64,000 nucleotides of DNA from Chryseobacterium antibioticum (GTDB lineage Bacteria > Bacteroidota > Bacteroidia > Flavobacteriales > Weeksellaceae): the NCBI RefSeq assembly GCF_012927325.1, contig NZ_JABBGI010000021.1:17393-81392 (forward strand). Direction: 5' to 3'. Both the position numbers and the translations under genes were made by a program. Below are positions 51,946 to 60,647 of this stretch, piece by piece. The notes under the pieces are model-generated. The model saw only the letters and a program-made list of their open reading frames with translations. It did not search any database and had not been told where the DNA came from. Numbering within the stretch: the stretch's first letter is position 1; every line of letters begins with the position of its first letter.

Positions 51946-53409
51946 TTATTTCCCGTTCAGCACACTATTCAAATAGTCAGTCCACTCATAGACCGGAATG
52001 CTTCTGTCTAGGTAAAAATCAGGCTGTAATCCCTTTCCATCAATCGTAAAATCGGGAATACGCATGCTTCTTGAAAGTGAATAGCCTAATTCAAACTCTT
52101 TGCAGGGCGAAGGAACATAATACATATTGGAAACATCTAAAACTCCAAAAGTCGTAGTCCCGAACAGTTTCACTTTCTTACTTTGCTTGGCCGCCAGCAA
52201 AAATTGCTCGTCTGTACTTCCGTTTCGCTGATTGATGATGATTCCTACATTTTTCGGATAAGGATAAATGGTATCATACTTTGTGAGGCTGACTACATTA
52301 TCATTGAGGTTGACGAATTTTCCCTGCTGTTTTTCCAGTATATTAAATGAAGTCTGAGCCCATTTTTTATTCTCTTCATTGAATCCGTATTCAGGTTTGT
52401 TGATGAAATCCAGCATTCTCTGATTGTTAAGTTGGGTAGATAAATATTCTACGCCTACGGTTCTGATTGGATTGGTGTAAATCAAAGGAAGGATATTGTG
52501 ATAGCTGGCATCACTTCCTCCGGTTCCGTTTCTGATGTCTATAATGAGATTTTCAGTAGAGAGGATTTTATCTTTGTTGGCCGCAATAACACTGTCAATT
52601 TTTTGTTTTTCGGACGCCTGAAAAGACGGGATTCTGAGGTAAAGAGTGGTTTTGTTTAGTTGATCCACATAAGGTTTATTGGCACTTACTGACTTAAAAT
52701 ACTGCGTATATTTGGGGTCGTCTTCAAGCTTTGGATACACTCTTGAAAGACTGAAATCTCCAATTTGTAAATGGTTTTTCCCCGTTAGAGTTACTTCTTT
52801 GGATTCCACCCCCGAATGATCACGCATATAATACACAGAGCTTAATTTGCCATCTGAAGAATTGAGTTTCAGTTTAACCTGTCCCTTTGTCCAGGTTTCT
52901 GCTCCCGATTCTATGATAAATCCTACATACTGGTCTCCTTTCTTTTTAATCCCAATGGTATAAGGTTCGGTATACCAAATCCCTTCATAGTCGGACGTTT
53001 TCTTTTGTTCCAGATACTTCTTGAAATCCTGCGTTTCTACCGCCAGGGTTTCCCAATTGGTAAATGGGTTGTTTGATTTTTCGGGAGTAGCCGATTTGGG
53101 AGATTCTTGCTTACTAATAGGTCTGATAGAAGCGTGTCCCGAACGGAAAAAAGTAAGCCATTCAGACAAAACAAGACTGCATTCACTGAATGTTTTAGCA
53201 GATTTTACTTTTTCGGATGTGGTTTTATTATGGGCTTCATAAGCCTTATTACTTTTTTGCTTTAATGCGTATTCAAAACCCGCATCATTTGTTTCAAAAG
53301 TTTTTTTTACCCATTCAAAATTTTTTGTGCAATCGCAATTCTGGGCGTATACTGAGGTAGTTATTAATGTGAATAAAGACGAAATTAATACAGCTTTTAA
53401 ATTTTTCAT
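51946..53409 (-). CDS. S41 family peptidase-like exported protein
   Basis: A 487-residue protein with signal peptide (MKNLKAVLISSLFTLITTSV, then YAQ). The N-terminal helical part and beta insert are followed by the S41 core: NLIIDIRNGTGGSDASYHNI, then VGIIINQRNGSTDEQFLLAA with the Ser region and VKLFGTTTFGVLDV. Canonical GGsxSAS is replaced by RNGSTDEQ, so the Ser environment is atypical. Relation to 8393 is only at fold level. Substrate unknown. Confidence 0.75.
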   Translation of the reverse strand: MKNLKAVLISSLFTLITTSVYAQNCDCTKNFEWVKKTFETNDAGFEYALKQKSNKAYEAHNKTTSEKVKSAKTFSECSLVLSEWLTFFRSGHASIRPISKQESPKSATPEKSNNPFTNWETLAVETQDFKKYLEQKKTSDYEGIWYTEPYTIGIKKKGDQYVGFIIESGAETWTKGQVKLKLNSSDGKLSSVYYMRDHSGVESKEVTLTGKNHLQIGDFSLSRVYPKLEDDPKYTQYFKSVSANKPYVDQLNKTTLYLRIPSFQASEKQKIDSVIAANKDKILSTENLIIDIRNGTGGSDASYHNILPLIYTNPIRTVGVEYLSTQLNNQRMLDFINKPEYGFNEENKKWAQTSFNILEKQQGKFVNLNDNVVSLTKYDTIYPYPKNVGIIINQRNGSTDEQFLLAAKQSKKVKLFGTTTFGVLDVSNMYYVPSPCKEFELGYSLSRSMRIPDFTIDGKGLQPDFYLDRSIPVYEWTDYLNSVLNGK

Positions 53410-53595
53410 GGTCTTAGTTTATATATAGGACAATCGGAAGGTTTAAAATATTACATTTTTACCGTTGCAATAAGGGTTTATTGCAATGTAAAGCCAATCC
53501 AAATTAGATGGGGCTAAAAATATATAAATATCCACTGAAAAGCAATATTTAATTCAATGCCTGATGAAATCCATAGTTAGATTCTGGCTGATATT

Positions 53596-54156
53596 TTAAA
53601 ACTGCGGATCTTTCCATTGCAGTTCAATATATTTTGGACAGTCGTTTTTCATATCATCATAACAATCAAGCAAAAGTGCTGAACCTCCGTTTTTTACGAT
53701 GTCTTTCACTATTTTGTAAGTTTCTTCGGCTCCTTGCAGGCCTTCTCCTGATAAGTCAAAAACGATATTTTGAGTCTTGGAAAGCGTAGCGTATAAAGAC
53801 AATTGTTTTCTGTGACTTCCAAGAAGAGTATTGACTTTTGTCTTCTCATTGATCCATTCAGTCTCATAAATTATACTGTCTGAATTAGCATTCTTTTTTA
53901 AGTATTCTCCAACCGTCACAGGATAAAAAAATCTTCTGATTGCAGGTTCAAAAAAATGCTCTAGGAATGTTATATTTTGATGGATAATTACATTTTCATG
54001 CGGTATCCTGCCACAAAAAATGTCTTTAAGAAACATTTCTGTTTTGTAGAAGTTGGCTCCACTGAATACATTCAAAACAACAATTTCTCCAGCGTTCAGG
54101 TCGAATGGAGGTATATAAAATGTATTGGTTTCTATTCCCTTATTTTCGATGAGCAT
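53596..54156 (-). CDS. Degenerate ABC-ATPase-like protein
   Basis: A 186-residue soluble protein. The opening FDLNAGEIVVLNVFSGANFY sits where ABC ATPases have LxxGEIVGLLGPNGAGKST, but the Walker A GxxGxGKS/T is missing. Further on, LLGSHRKQLSLYATLSKTQN resembles the LSGGQ signature plus following helix and IVFDLSGEGLQGAEETYKIV the Walker B/D-loop, both with the catalytic Glu lost; GGSALLLDCYDDM resembles the H-loop strand. The fold looks kept and the ATP chemistry lost. Single gene. Confidence 0.5.
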   Translation of the reverse strand: MLIENKGIETNTFYIPPFDLNAGEIVVLNVFSGANFYKTEMFLKDIFCGRIPHENVIIHQNITFLEHFFEPAIRRFFYPVTVGEYLKKNANSDSIIYETEWINEKTKVNTLLGSHRKQLSLYATLSKTQNIVFDLSGEGLQGAEETYKIVKDIVKNGGSALLLDCYDDMKNDCPKYIELQWKDPQF

Positions 54157-54275
54157 TCTTTTATTATTTCAAATATTTTCGCTAAAATTAATGAAATTGC
54201 ATTCAAAAACAATCCCTAAACTAGCTGTTGGTGAAGGAAAATATGGAAAAACTGTTTGGAAAATAAGTTTTATTT

Positions 54276-54488
54276 TTATTCTTTCCGCCTGATTTTTTTT
54301 GATAGATAGAAAATGCTGAAAATTGCGGCAATGGTTATGCAGGTCACTAAGAAAGTGGCCTTAATCGTTTCGCTTTCATTGCTTGTTGAAGATTTTGAAC
54401 AGTCTATCAAGAGTAATGAACCGATTAAAATAAAGAACAATATTCCGAATGATTTTCGGAGAGAGATCAAATTATCTTGTTTCATCAT
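54276..54488 (-). CDS. Small membrane protein with Cys after a lipobox-like stretch
   Basis: 70 residues: a hydrophobic segment ending LLLIDCSKSS, a Ser/Glu linker, then a second helix FLVTCITIAAIFSIFYL and the basic end SKKIRRKE. Layout equals the 51477 protein (anchored Cys, linker, TM, basic end). An overlapping plus-strand frame (54313-54519) lacks these features. Start ATG 54488 or 54485. Confidence 0.5.
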   Translation of the reverse strand: MMKQDNLISLRKSFGILFFILIGSLLLIDCSKSSTSNESETIKATFLVTCITIAAIFSIFYLSKKIRRKE

Positions 54489-54773
54489 CAGAGTGTATTT
54501 GTGTCCCGTAAATCTATAAATAAATCTGATCTAACCTGTTGCAAATGAAAATATTAACATTTTTAACGTAAAATTTTAATGATTGCTTTAGAAACTGCTT
54601 ATTTTTAGAATACAAACCTTTCCTTTTTGAAAAAGAAATACTGAATTAAGAGAAGCTGAAATCAACAAAAACAGATGATTATTTAAATGTTTTCAGATCT
54701 GTAAAATCTGTGGGAAGAAATCCAAACACAAACAACACGAATCTCCTCCACAAATACAAAAACATCCACACGC

Positions 54774-54822
54774 AAACCCTCCACACTCTCAAACCCTCAG
54801 ACTCTAATACCCTCAAACTCTT
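54774..54822. repeat. Octamer array ending inside the yggS 3' end
   Basis: AAACCCTC, CACACTCT, one extra C, AAACCCTC, AGACTCTA, ATACCCTC, AAACTCTT. The last unit covers the stop region of yggS (ends at 54813). Same unit length and style as at 34522. Confidence 0.6.
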
Positions 54823-55544
54823 TCGTTCCAGTAAAAACTATCCGGATGAACTCTCGCTCCAAAAACTGCTGTTCCCACTCTCACTATCGTAGCCCCTTCT
54901 TCAATGGCAGTTTCGAGATCTCCGCTCATTCCCATAGAAAGTTCCTTCATTTCGACGTTAGGAATATTCTGACTGATGATTTCCTGTTGTAGGTTTTTCA
55001 GGATTTTAAAACAGGGTCTTACTTTTTCAGTTTCTGCACTGAAAAGGCCGATGGTCATTAATCCTTTGATCTTTAAAGTACTGAATTCAGAAACTTTCCG
55101 GGTCAGTTCAACAGCTTCGTTGGGATGGACTCCGAATTTACTTTCCTCAGCTGATGTATTCACCTGGATCAGAACCTCCATTGTTTTTCCTTCGGATACA
55201 AGTCGTTGATGAAGTCTTTCAGTGAGATCCAGACGGTCCAGAGACTGTACGCAAACTACGTCGTATTTTAAGATATCCTTGATTTTATTCGTTTGCAGAT
55301 GTCCGATAAAATGATTTTCATGTTGAGTATCTTTCAGTTCATCATATTTTTCTTTCAGCTCCTGAACCCTATTTTCAGCAATTAAGGTCTGCCCATTTTC
55401 TAAAGCTGTCTTAATATGCTCTGCAGAAACCGTTTTTGTAGCCAGTAACAATCTGACTTCATCAAGAGGTCTGCCTGCTTTTTCACATGCTTTCCTTATT
55501 CTGTCATTGATGATTTCAAGATTGTGGAGAATATCTTCTTTCAT
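54813..55544 (-). CDS. YggS-family PLP-binding protein
   Basis: A 243-residue PLP homeostasis protein (PLPBP/YggS). Landmarks: LLLATKTVSAEHIKTALENG with the PLP Lys, ENRVQELKEKYDEL, HFIGHLQTNKIKDILKYDVV, STLKIKGLMTIG and LSMGMSGDLETAIEEGATIV, RVGTAVFG. It binds PLP without catalysis. Its start overlaps the end of the AAA ATPase gene by 4 nt, so the two are translationally coupled, an unusual partner for YggS. Confidence 0.95.
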   Translation of the reverse strand: MKEDILHNLEIINDRIRKACEKAGRPLDEVRLLLATKTVSAEHIKTALENGQTLIAENRVQELKEKYDELKDTQHENHFIGHLQTNKIKDILKYDVVCVQSLDRLDLTERLHQRLVSEGKTMEVLIQVNTSAEESKFGVHPNEAVELTRKVSEFSTLKIKGLMTIGLFSAETEKVRPCFKILKNLQQEIISQNIPNVEMKELSMGMSGDLETAIEEGATIVRVGTAVFGARVHPDSFYWNERV

Positions 55545-56260
55545 GATGGTGTAATTGACTGAGATTCCAGTTGTTTGATGAGTGCTGATTTTACGGCTGT
55601 AAAAGCATGATCTTTTGCTTCAGCAAAGGAAATATTGTAATGACGTTCTATACTTCTCAGATCTTCAGGAAACTGAGACAGAAGACGATCATAGAAAGTA
55701 TCCAGAAATTCAGCAGAAGGTATTTCATAATTGATCTTCAGCTGAAAACGTCTCATCAAAGCGGTATCAATAATCTCCGCATGGTTGGTTGCACAGAGTA
55801 GAAGAGCATTTTCAGGATAATAATCGATTAACTGGATGAGGGTATTCACCAGTCTTCTCATTTCACCCACATCTTTGTCATCACTTCCTCTTGCTTTTCC
55901 TATCTGATCCAGTTCGTCCAGAAAAAGAACAGATCTTTCCCTGGCAGCCTTATCAAAAATCATTTTAATATTTTGTGAAGTTTCCCCAATCCGGGACGAA
56001 ACAATATTGCTGAGATTTAAAATCAGGATACTTTTGCCTAAAGCATTGGCAATGGCTTTAGCGGTCATCGTTTTCCCACAACCGGAATTTCCCTGCAAAA
56101 GGATCTTATTGTTCACAGGAAGCCCGTATTCCTGCAGTTCTTTCACATAAGTGTGCTCTTTGATGAGCTGTGCCAGTTGGTCTCTGTTGTTTTTACCGAG
56201 AAATACATCGTTGAGGGTTACTTCCTCTTTATCCTGAATAATGAGATTGTACAGATTCAT
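55541..56260 (-). CDS. AAA-family ATPase
   Basis: A 239-residue single-domain AAA protein: Walker A in LLQGNSGCGKTMTAKAIANA, Walker B in SVLFLDELDQIGKARGSDDK, sensor in LLCATNHAEIIDTALMRRFQ with the Arg finger. It starts at 56260 behind a TATCTTTG box and overlaps yggS by 4 nt. No N-terminal substrate domain, so it resembles compact AAA proteins of the SpoVK/RarA neighbourhood that remodel unknown partners. Confidence 0.9.
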   Translation of the reverse strand: MNLYNLIIQDKEEVTLNDVFLGKNNRDQLAQLIKEHTYVKELQEYGLPVNNKILLQGNSGCGKTMTAKAIANALGKSILILNLSNIVSSRIGETSQNIKMIFDKAARERSVLFLDELDQIGKARGSDDKDVGEMRRLVNTLIQLIDYYPENALLLCATNHAEIIDTALMRRFQLKINYEIPSAEFLDTFYDRLLSQFPEDLRSIERHYNISFAEAKDHAFTAVKSALIKQLESQSITPS

Positions 56261-56290
56261 ACTAAAACTAAAAAATGATTCTTATCTACA

Positions 56291-56298
56291 CAAAGATA
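56291..56298 (-). promoter_or_regulatory. -7 box TATCTTTG of the AAA-yggS operon
   Basis: Reverse-strand TATCTTTG 31 nt before the ATG; no clear -33. Confidence 0.45.
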
Positions 56299-56381
56299 AA
56301 GTTTTATTGAATGATTACCGGATCCTGAAATAGAATAAGCTGGTAGACCAGAAAAGGGAAGGGTAGAGGGAATATTCAATA

Positions 56382-56440
56382 TTCAATAGGAATGGGCTTT
56401 AGCCCGTTTTAACAAGAAAAGCCAGGCTATTGCCCGGCTT
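56382..56440. repeat. Dispersed two-hairpin element, copy 2
   Basis: TTCAATAGGAATGGGCTTTA then AGCCC (first hairpin GGGCT/AGCCC); second hairpin AAGCCAGGC/GCCCGGCTT at 56419-56440. See copies at 21148 and 57821. Confidence 0.65.
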
Positions 56441-56606
56441 GACTATTTGGATATATAAAATTTGCTATGAAATTTAATTTTTGGGATTATGTTTTTGGGC
56501 CCTTTTACTCCAGTGAGTAAAAGGGCAGAATCTGATCATTCAGATCAAAAACATAAACAATACAATTAATATAGATATTCTATAGGCTTATCTCCTTTAA
56601 TAGAAC

Positions 56607-56690
56607 TTAGTTTCTTTCTTCTCTTTTTACTGTCATAAAGTAAGAAGCGAATACTACTACACATGTTGCGATTCCGATGTAAGTTACCAT
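56607..56690 (-). CDS. 27-residue membrane miniprotein
   Basis: Reverse strand from ATG 56690 to TAA at 56607. It begins MVTYIGIATCVVVFASYF (one hydrophobic helix) and ends MTVKREERN, so one transmembrane helix with a basic tail. The A-rich stretch before the ATG (AAAACAAAA) is a normal flavobacterial initiation region. Size and layout resemble accessory miniproteins of respiratory oxidases such as CydX or CcoQ, but no sequence identity is claimed. No other gene lies within 700 nt downstream on this strand. Confidence 0.5.
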   Translation of the reverse strand: MVTYIGIATCVVVFASYFMTVKREERN

Positions 56691-57397
56691 TTTTGTTTTA
56701 TTTAATTATTTGTGATTATTTTATCAATTATCTAATTGCAATATTACAACTTTCAAATCATGTGCCAAAGCAAATAATAATGATGTATATCAGTGTGTTA
56801 TGTGTGTTTAAGTTTAATTTTAACGAGTGTTTGTTTATAAAAAATTAATATGTTTTTATGGAATTATTGATATCTTTATTGTCTTATCTTTAAAAAATTA
56901 AAAAATTGGCAACGGTTTGAACACTTCTATATTGGACTTGATAAAACAAAAAATAAGAAATGCGATGCATGCTATTCACTTTTAACTTTGTTTTTTAACG
57001 TCAGATTTTAGGAGATGGACGAAATATTATGTTAAGAAAGCTTATTATTCAGGACCGGATTTTATCCTTGAATTTCTAAAAGCTGACAGATGATATGACA
57101 TCAATTTGAAACTTTTGTCACATAGCTATGAAATAATGACAGGTTTTAAACTCTTACTGTCAGAATTTTTTTACTCCAATATGATTTAACTTGTGTAAGT
57201 GCTTTATTATAAATAGTCTGACAAGTTATCACTAGGGGTAGAGTTATTAATTCATTTTTTTATACTTTTTTTTCTGCTTAAGTGTACAGGAAAGGATTGA
57301 GATCAATTCAAAAATTGAAGGTGATTTTTGAATTCAATAATAGGATCTGACAGGTGTTTTATCAACCGATTTTTAGTGAAAAGCAGCAGCTTTTCCT
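56691..57397. other. 700-nt gap, nothing recognised
   Basis: AT-rich. A frame at about 57013-57096 reads like a short fragment (WTKYYVKKAYYSGPDFILEF) but is closed on both sides by stops; no family recognised. Confidence 0.5.
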
Positions 57398-57405
57398 TAT
57401 TTTTG
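57398..57405 (+). promoter_or_regulatory. -7 box TATTTTTG of SMR gene
   Basis: Perfect TAnnTTTG 17 nt before the ATG at 57422. Confidence 0.45.
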
Positions 57406-57421
57406 TAGAAAACAAGCTTTT

Positions 57422-57757
57422 ATGGGACGCAGTTATATCTTTCTTGCTTTAGCAATCGTTTTCGAGATCATAGCCACTACTTTTCTGAAAAAATCAGAAG
57501 AATTTTCAAAGCTTTGGCCTTCTGTAGTGACCGTCATAGGATATGCTGCCGCTTTTTATTTTCTAAGCATTACACTGCGCCAGATCCCTGTAGGAATAAC
57601 GTATGCCATATGGTCTGGAGTAGGAATTGTTTTTATAACGATGATTGGTGTTATTGCTTTTAAGCAGGTTCCGGACCTGCCGGCTATCATAGGAATTGCG
57701 TTGATCGTGATAGGAGTGATCGTTATTAATGTGTTTTCAAAAATGGGGACGCATTGA
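57422..57757 (+). CDS. SMR-family multidrug/cation efflux transporter
   Basis: A 111-residue four-span protein: YIFLALAIVFEIIATTFLKK with the essential membrane Glu14, YAAAFYFLSITLRQIPVGIT, YAIWSGVGIVFITMIGVIAF and a last span IGIALIVIGVIVINVFS. It is EmrE/SugE-like and should exchange protons for quaternary cations or guanidinium; the exact cargo is unknown. Followed by an octamer array 5 nt after the stop. Confidence 0.9.
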   Translation: MGRSYIFLALAIVFEIIATTFLKKSEEFSKLWPSVVTVIGYAAAFYFLSITLRQIPVGITYAIWSGVGIVFITMIGVIAFKQVPDLPAIIGIALIVIGVIVINVFSKMGTH

Positions 57758-57762
57758 TCTTT

Positions 57763-57802
57763 TTTAATTTAAAGATTTAAGAATTTAAGAATTCAAAAAT
57801 TT
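57763..57802 (+). repeat. Octamer array after SMR gene
   Basis: TTTAATTT, AAAGATTT, AAGAATTT, AAGAATTC, AAAAATTT; starts 5 nt after the stop codon. Confidence 0.55.
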
Positions 57803-57820
57803 AATGGATTCTATATAAAA

Positions 57821-57885
57821 TTCAATAGGATTGGGCTTTAGCCCACTTACAGGAAAAATAAATCCGGACATCGGTTTTAGCCAAA
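57821..57885. repeat. Dispersed two-hairpin element, copy 3
   Basis: TTCAATAGGATTGGGCTTTA then GCCC, first hairpin GGGCT/AGCCC; second part GGTTTTAGCC at 57873-57882 resembles the 'TGGCTTTAGCCA' second hairpin. Confidence 0.6.
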
Positions 57886-57967
57886 TTATTAAAATTTTAA
57901 ATACTTATTTTTTTCTTAATGGTTTTATTTTTTCCAAAGTCCCTTAAGAACTTCCAGAAGGTTGAAA

Positions 57968-58939
57968 TTATTTTGCTCTAGGCTTTCCAAAAGGATTATA
58001 AGATATTCCGACATTGACATAGAATGAAGGTTTATAGCTGGCTTCAAAAATATAATCTTTAAAAGATTGCTCCTTATCAAACACTCTAGCGCGCGGAACC
58101 GCTCTGATCCCGGTTTTTAAAGTTCCTATAAAATTATTCCCAAGATTGTGTTCATAGATAGCCCCGGAATTGATTTCCAGCTGGCGGAATTCATACGTCC
58201 TGTTATTTCTGTACGTATAAAAAGTGGTATTATCCATTTCTGTTCCAAGAGAAATTCTGCCGTTGGCAAAAATATCCTTTCTAACCAACAGTTTTTTAGG
58301 AAGCAAAATATCAAGTATCCAACCGTTGTTGAATTTGTTTTCATAGGTGAAGATCGGTAGGATCGGGATCTGTGAACTTGGATCAATAAAACCGGCAAGA
58401 CCGATCATCATTTTTGTTTTTGGAGTTGCTTTTAAAATTACGGAAGCAGTTATCATTCCTCTGATTCTTTCAAAATGCTGATCACTTCCGTCCACTGAAG
58501 CGTTGGCCGTATAAATTGCTGTTTTATTGAACAGTTTCGAAAAATAACTGAAATTAACAGCTTCAGAATGATAATGAAAGCCATTCCGCAGGCCTGTTTC
58601 TGCGATAATTGATTCTTCGGTATTGAATGCTGTATAACGGTAATTCAAAGAAGTACTGAGCAGCCAGTTTTTCTTTTTTACAAAATAGATGTTGGCGCTG
58701 GCTTTTAGCTGCTGGAAGCTTTTCATTTTATTGTCAGGCAAATCATTCCCGTCAAGTTTTGATGAAAACCGGAAAGGAGCTGTCTGGCTGAATTCAATAT
58801 TAAGGTCCCGGCTTTGCGGAAATTTGTCTGCAAAATAAGCCCTTACCTTCAGCGGAATGCTGTCTCTTTTTTGGGAATAGGCAATATTCTTTAATGGGAA
58901 CAAGGCAAAGGGGATAAGAGCTCTTTTCAGTGTTTTCAT
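57968..58939 (-). CDS. Outer-membrane beta-barrel-like protein (DUF6268 type)
   Basis: A 323-residue protein: signal peptide (MKTLKRALIPFALFPLKNIA, then YSQ), then alternating amphipathic strands (ASANIYFVKKKNWLLSTSLN, FAGFIDPSSQIPIL-like strands, TFYTYRNNRTYEFRQLEIN) ending FYVNVGISYNPFG. The 'NWLLSTSLNYR' and 'GAIYEHNLGNNFIGTLKTGI' strands fit the DUF6268 barrel family as I recall it. Upstream the 58943 gene overlaps closely (3 nt gap), so they form one unit. Confidence 0.65.
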   Translation of the reverse strand: MKTLKRALIPFALFPLKNIAYSQKRDSIPLKVRAYFADKFPQSRDLNIEFSQTAPFRFSSKLDGNDLPDNKMKSFQQLKASANIYFVKKKNWLLSTSLNYRYTAFNTEESIIAETGLRNGFHYHSEAVNFSYFSKLFNKTAIYTANASVDGSDQHFERIRGMITASVILKATPKTKMMIGLAGFIDPSSQIPILPIFTYENKFNNGWILDILLPKKLLVRKDIFANGRISLGTEMDNTTFYTYRNNRTYEFRQLEINSGAIYEHNLGNNFIGTLKTGIRAVPRARVFDKEQSFKDYIFEASYKPSFYVNVGISYNPFGKPRAK

Positions 58940-58942
58940 GGT

Positions 58943-59377
58943 TTATTTTAGGGATTTGATGGCAGATTGAAAAAAATGGAATATGAATATTTTGTCATAA
59001 AATATCTCTATACTGTTCTCGGTTATAAAATCAACATGGCGGTTAGTATCAGAAATCGGATCTTCCTCTACGAAGACAAACCAGATTTCTTTAAGCTGAT
59101 GCCTTCTTTTAAACTCTTCAAAAACATTCCAGTCAAATGGGGTAGAGTGTTTCACATCGTAAAATAAAATTCCTTTTTTAATACCATCTTCCTCTATAAT
59201 ATTAATAGGATGGTGGATATAACTTAAAATTTTAATTTTCGGATCATAGCATTCCACAAAATGGTGCAGGTCGATCAGTTGTATTACTTTCTCTTCTTGC
59301 TGCGATTCTGTCATATAAAAACATTCTAAGGCGATTTCTTCGGTAAGTTCCTGAAAAACGGCTAATTCCATAAGCAT
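58943..59377 (-). CDS. Conserved soluble protein of unknown function
   Basis: About 144 residues, start placed at ATG 59377 (MLMELAVFQELTEEIALECF); the frame reaches back to a GTG. It has no signal peptide. Mixed alpha/beta: IDLHHFVECYDPKIKILSYI, HHPINIIEEDGIKKGILFYD, VFEEFKRRHQLKEIWFVF, DKIFIFHFF. No family recognised. It precedes the barrel gene by 3 nt, and may be a cytoplasmic sensor or a chaperone-like partner (inference). Confidence 0.6.
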   Translation of the reverse strand: MLMELAVFQELTEEIALECFYMTESQQEEKVIQLIDLHHFVECYDPKIKILSYIHHPINIIEEDGIKKGILFYDVKHSTPFDWNVFEEFKRRHQLKEIWFVFVEEDPISDTNRHVDFITENSIEIFYDKIFIFHFFQSAIKSLK

Positions 59378-59536
59378 AAAAAAAATTGAACAGGGCAAAG
59401 AAAAAGAGAAAAACGCCACACGAATTTGTTTTTATACCAAACCGCTTCTATTTTATACGAAACCGGAGTACTTGACAATTGGTATAAAAAAATACAGGGT
59501 TTGTATAATATTATAGGTATTCTTTACGTTATTCTC

Positions 59537-59544
59537 TATTTTTG
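59537..59544 (+). promoter_or_regulatory. -7 box TATTTTTG of the two-component operon
   Basis: Perfect TAnnTTTG 27 nt before the ATG of the histidine kinase gene. Confidence 0.5.
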
Positions 59545-59570
59545 TTCTGCATTAAAATCTGCAGGACCCT

Positions 59571-60647
59571 ATGAAATACGGTACAGAAAAATTTAAGGAA
59601 ACACTTGTGATTGATTTTCTGGTAGAGGATCGGTTCCGGGTGTGCAGACATGTGCTGTTTCTGATTTTCTTTTTCTCCCTTTTGTACAGTGCGAGGTTCT
59701 GGCACTGGTATTCAGGAATTCATCAATATTATGTTCTGCTATTTGTATATACCGTACTCATTACCATGGTATATATTAATATCTACGTTCTGGTACCCAG
59801 GTTTTTCTTTAAAACAAGATATATAACGTACTTAGTCTTGCTTGTCATGATGGGAGTTGTGGGCCTTAATATAATAGGATTTAGTCTTAGATTATTTTTT
59901 GAAGATTTCAGAGTGGAAAATATCAGAAAAGAAGGGAATAGGGGAAGTATTTATGAAGGTGTTTTGATGTGTGTGCCCATTATCCTGACTACAACCACAG
60001 TGAAACTGTTGCAGAAATGGATCAATGATTCCAAAAGAATTACAGAACTGAACAATCTTACTTTACAGATGGAACTGAATGAACTCCGGAACCAGATCAA
60101 TCCGCATTTTCTTTTTAATATGCTGAATAATGTCAAAGCATTGACCAGAACAGATCCGGAGAAAGCCTCCGCTGTTATTGTTAAGCTTTCAGAATTTTTA
60201 AGGTACCAGCTGTATGAGAACGGCGAGGAGAAAACGTTGCTTGTTTTGGAAATAGATTTTCTGTCTAATTTTCTGAACCTTGAAAAGATAAGGCGGGATA
60301 ATTTTTCTTTTGATATCCATGCAGAAACGGGGGACAGAAATGTAAAAAGCACTTTTATTCCTCCGAATTTATTTACCACCTTTGTTGAAAATGCCGTAAA
60401 ACACAGTGTAGATATCAGCAGTACAGAATCCTATGTGAAAATTGATATTGAGGTTGATAATAAAATGCTTTATTTTACCTGTACCAATTCTATGAACCCG
60501 AGTTTGGCAGTATCCAATAGCAAATACGGAGGACTGGGGCTGGCTAATATTAAAAGAAGACTTGAACTCCTGTACGGTAAAGCGTTCGAACTGAATATCA
60601 CTTCCGGAGAAAAAGAATACACCGTCAATTTAAAAATTCCTGTATGA
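59571..60647 (+). CDS. Sensor histidine kinase, LytS/YehU type
   Basis: A 358-residue protein with four membrane spans (LFLIFFFSLLYSARFWHWY, YYVLLFVYTVLITMVYI, YLVLLVMMGVVGLNIIGFS, EGVLMCVPIILTTTTVKLL), a coiled coil and a His_kinase domain: phospho-acceptor LRNQINPHFLFNMLNNVKAL, N-box TFVENAVKHSV and HATPase end YGGLGLANIKRRLELLYG. Two-component signalling; overlaps the regulator gene by 4 nt. The periplasmic loops are short, so the signal is likely sensed in the membrane. Confidence 0.92.
   Translation: MKYGTEKFKETLVIDFLVEDRFRVCRHVLFLIFFFSLLYSARFWHWYSGIHQYYVLLFVYTVLITMVYINIYVLVPRFFFKTRYITYLVLLVMMGVVGLNIIGFSLRLFFEDFRVENIRKEGNRGSIYEGVLMCVPIILTTTTVKLLQKWINDSKRITELNNLTLQMELNELRNQINPHFLFNMLNNVKALTRTDPEKASAVIVKLSEFLRYQLYENGEEKTLLVLEIDFLSNFLNLEKIRRDNFSFDIHAETGDRNVKSTFIPPNLFTTFVENAVKHSVDISSTESYVKIDIEVDNKMLYFTCTNSMNPSLAVSNSKYGGLGLANIKRRLELLYGKAFELNITSGEKEYTVNLKIPV

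Noticed and set aside
54313..54519. Plus-strand 68-residue frame opposite the 54276 gene
   Set aside because: It lacks a signal peptide pattern, has an odd N-terminus and is the antisense of a frame with better features (lipobox-like Cys, membrane helix, basic tail).
56663..56848. Plus-strand 61-residue frame near the 27-residue gene
   Set aside because: AT-rich, low-complexity frame, overlapping the better-supported reverse-strand miniprotein; no ribosome site.
57013..57096. Short frame in the 56691-57397 gap as a gene remnant
   Set aside because: Closed by stops on both sides and too short to match a family.
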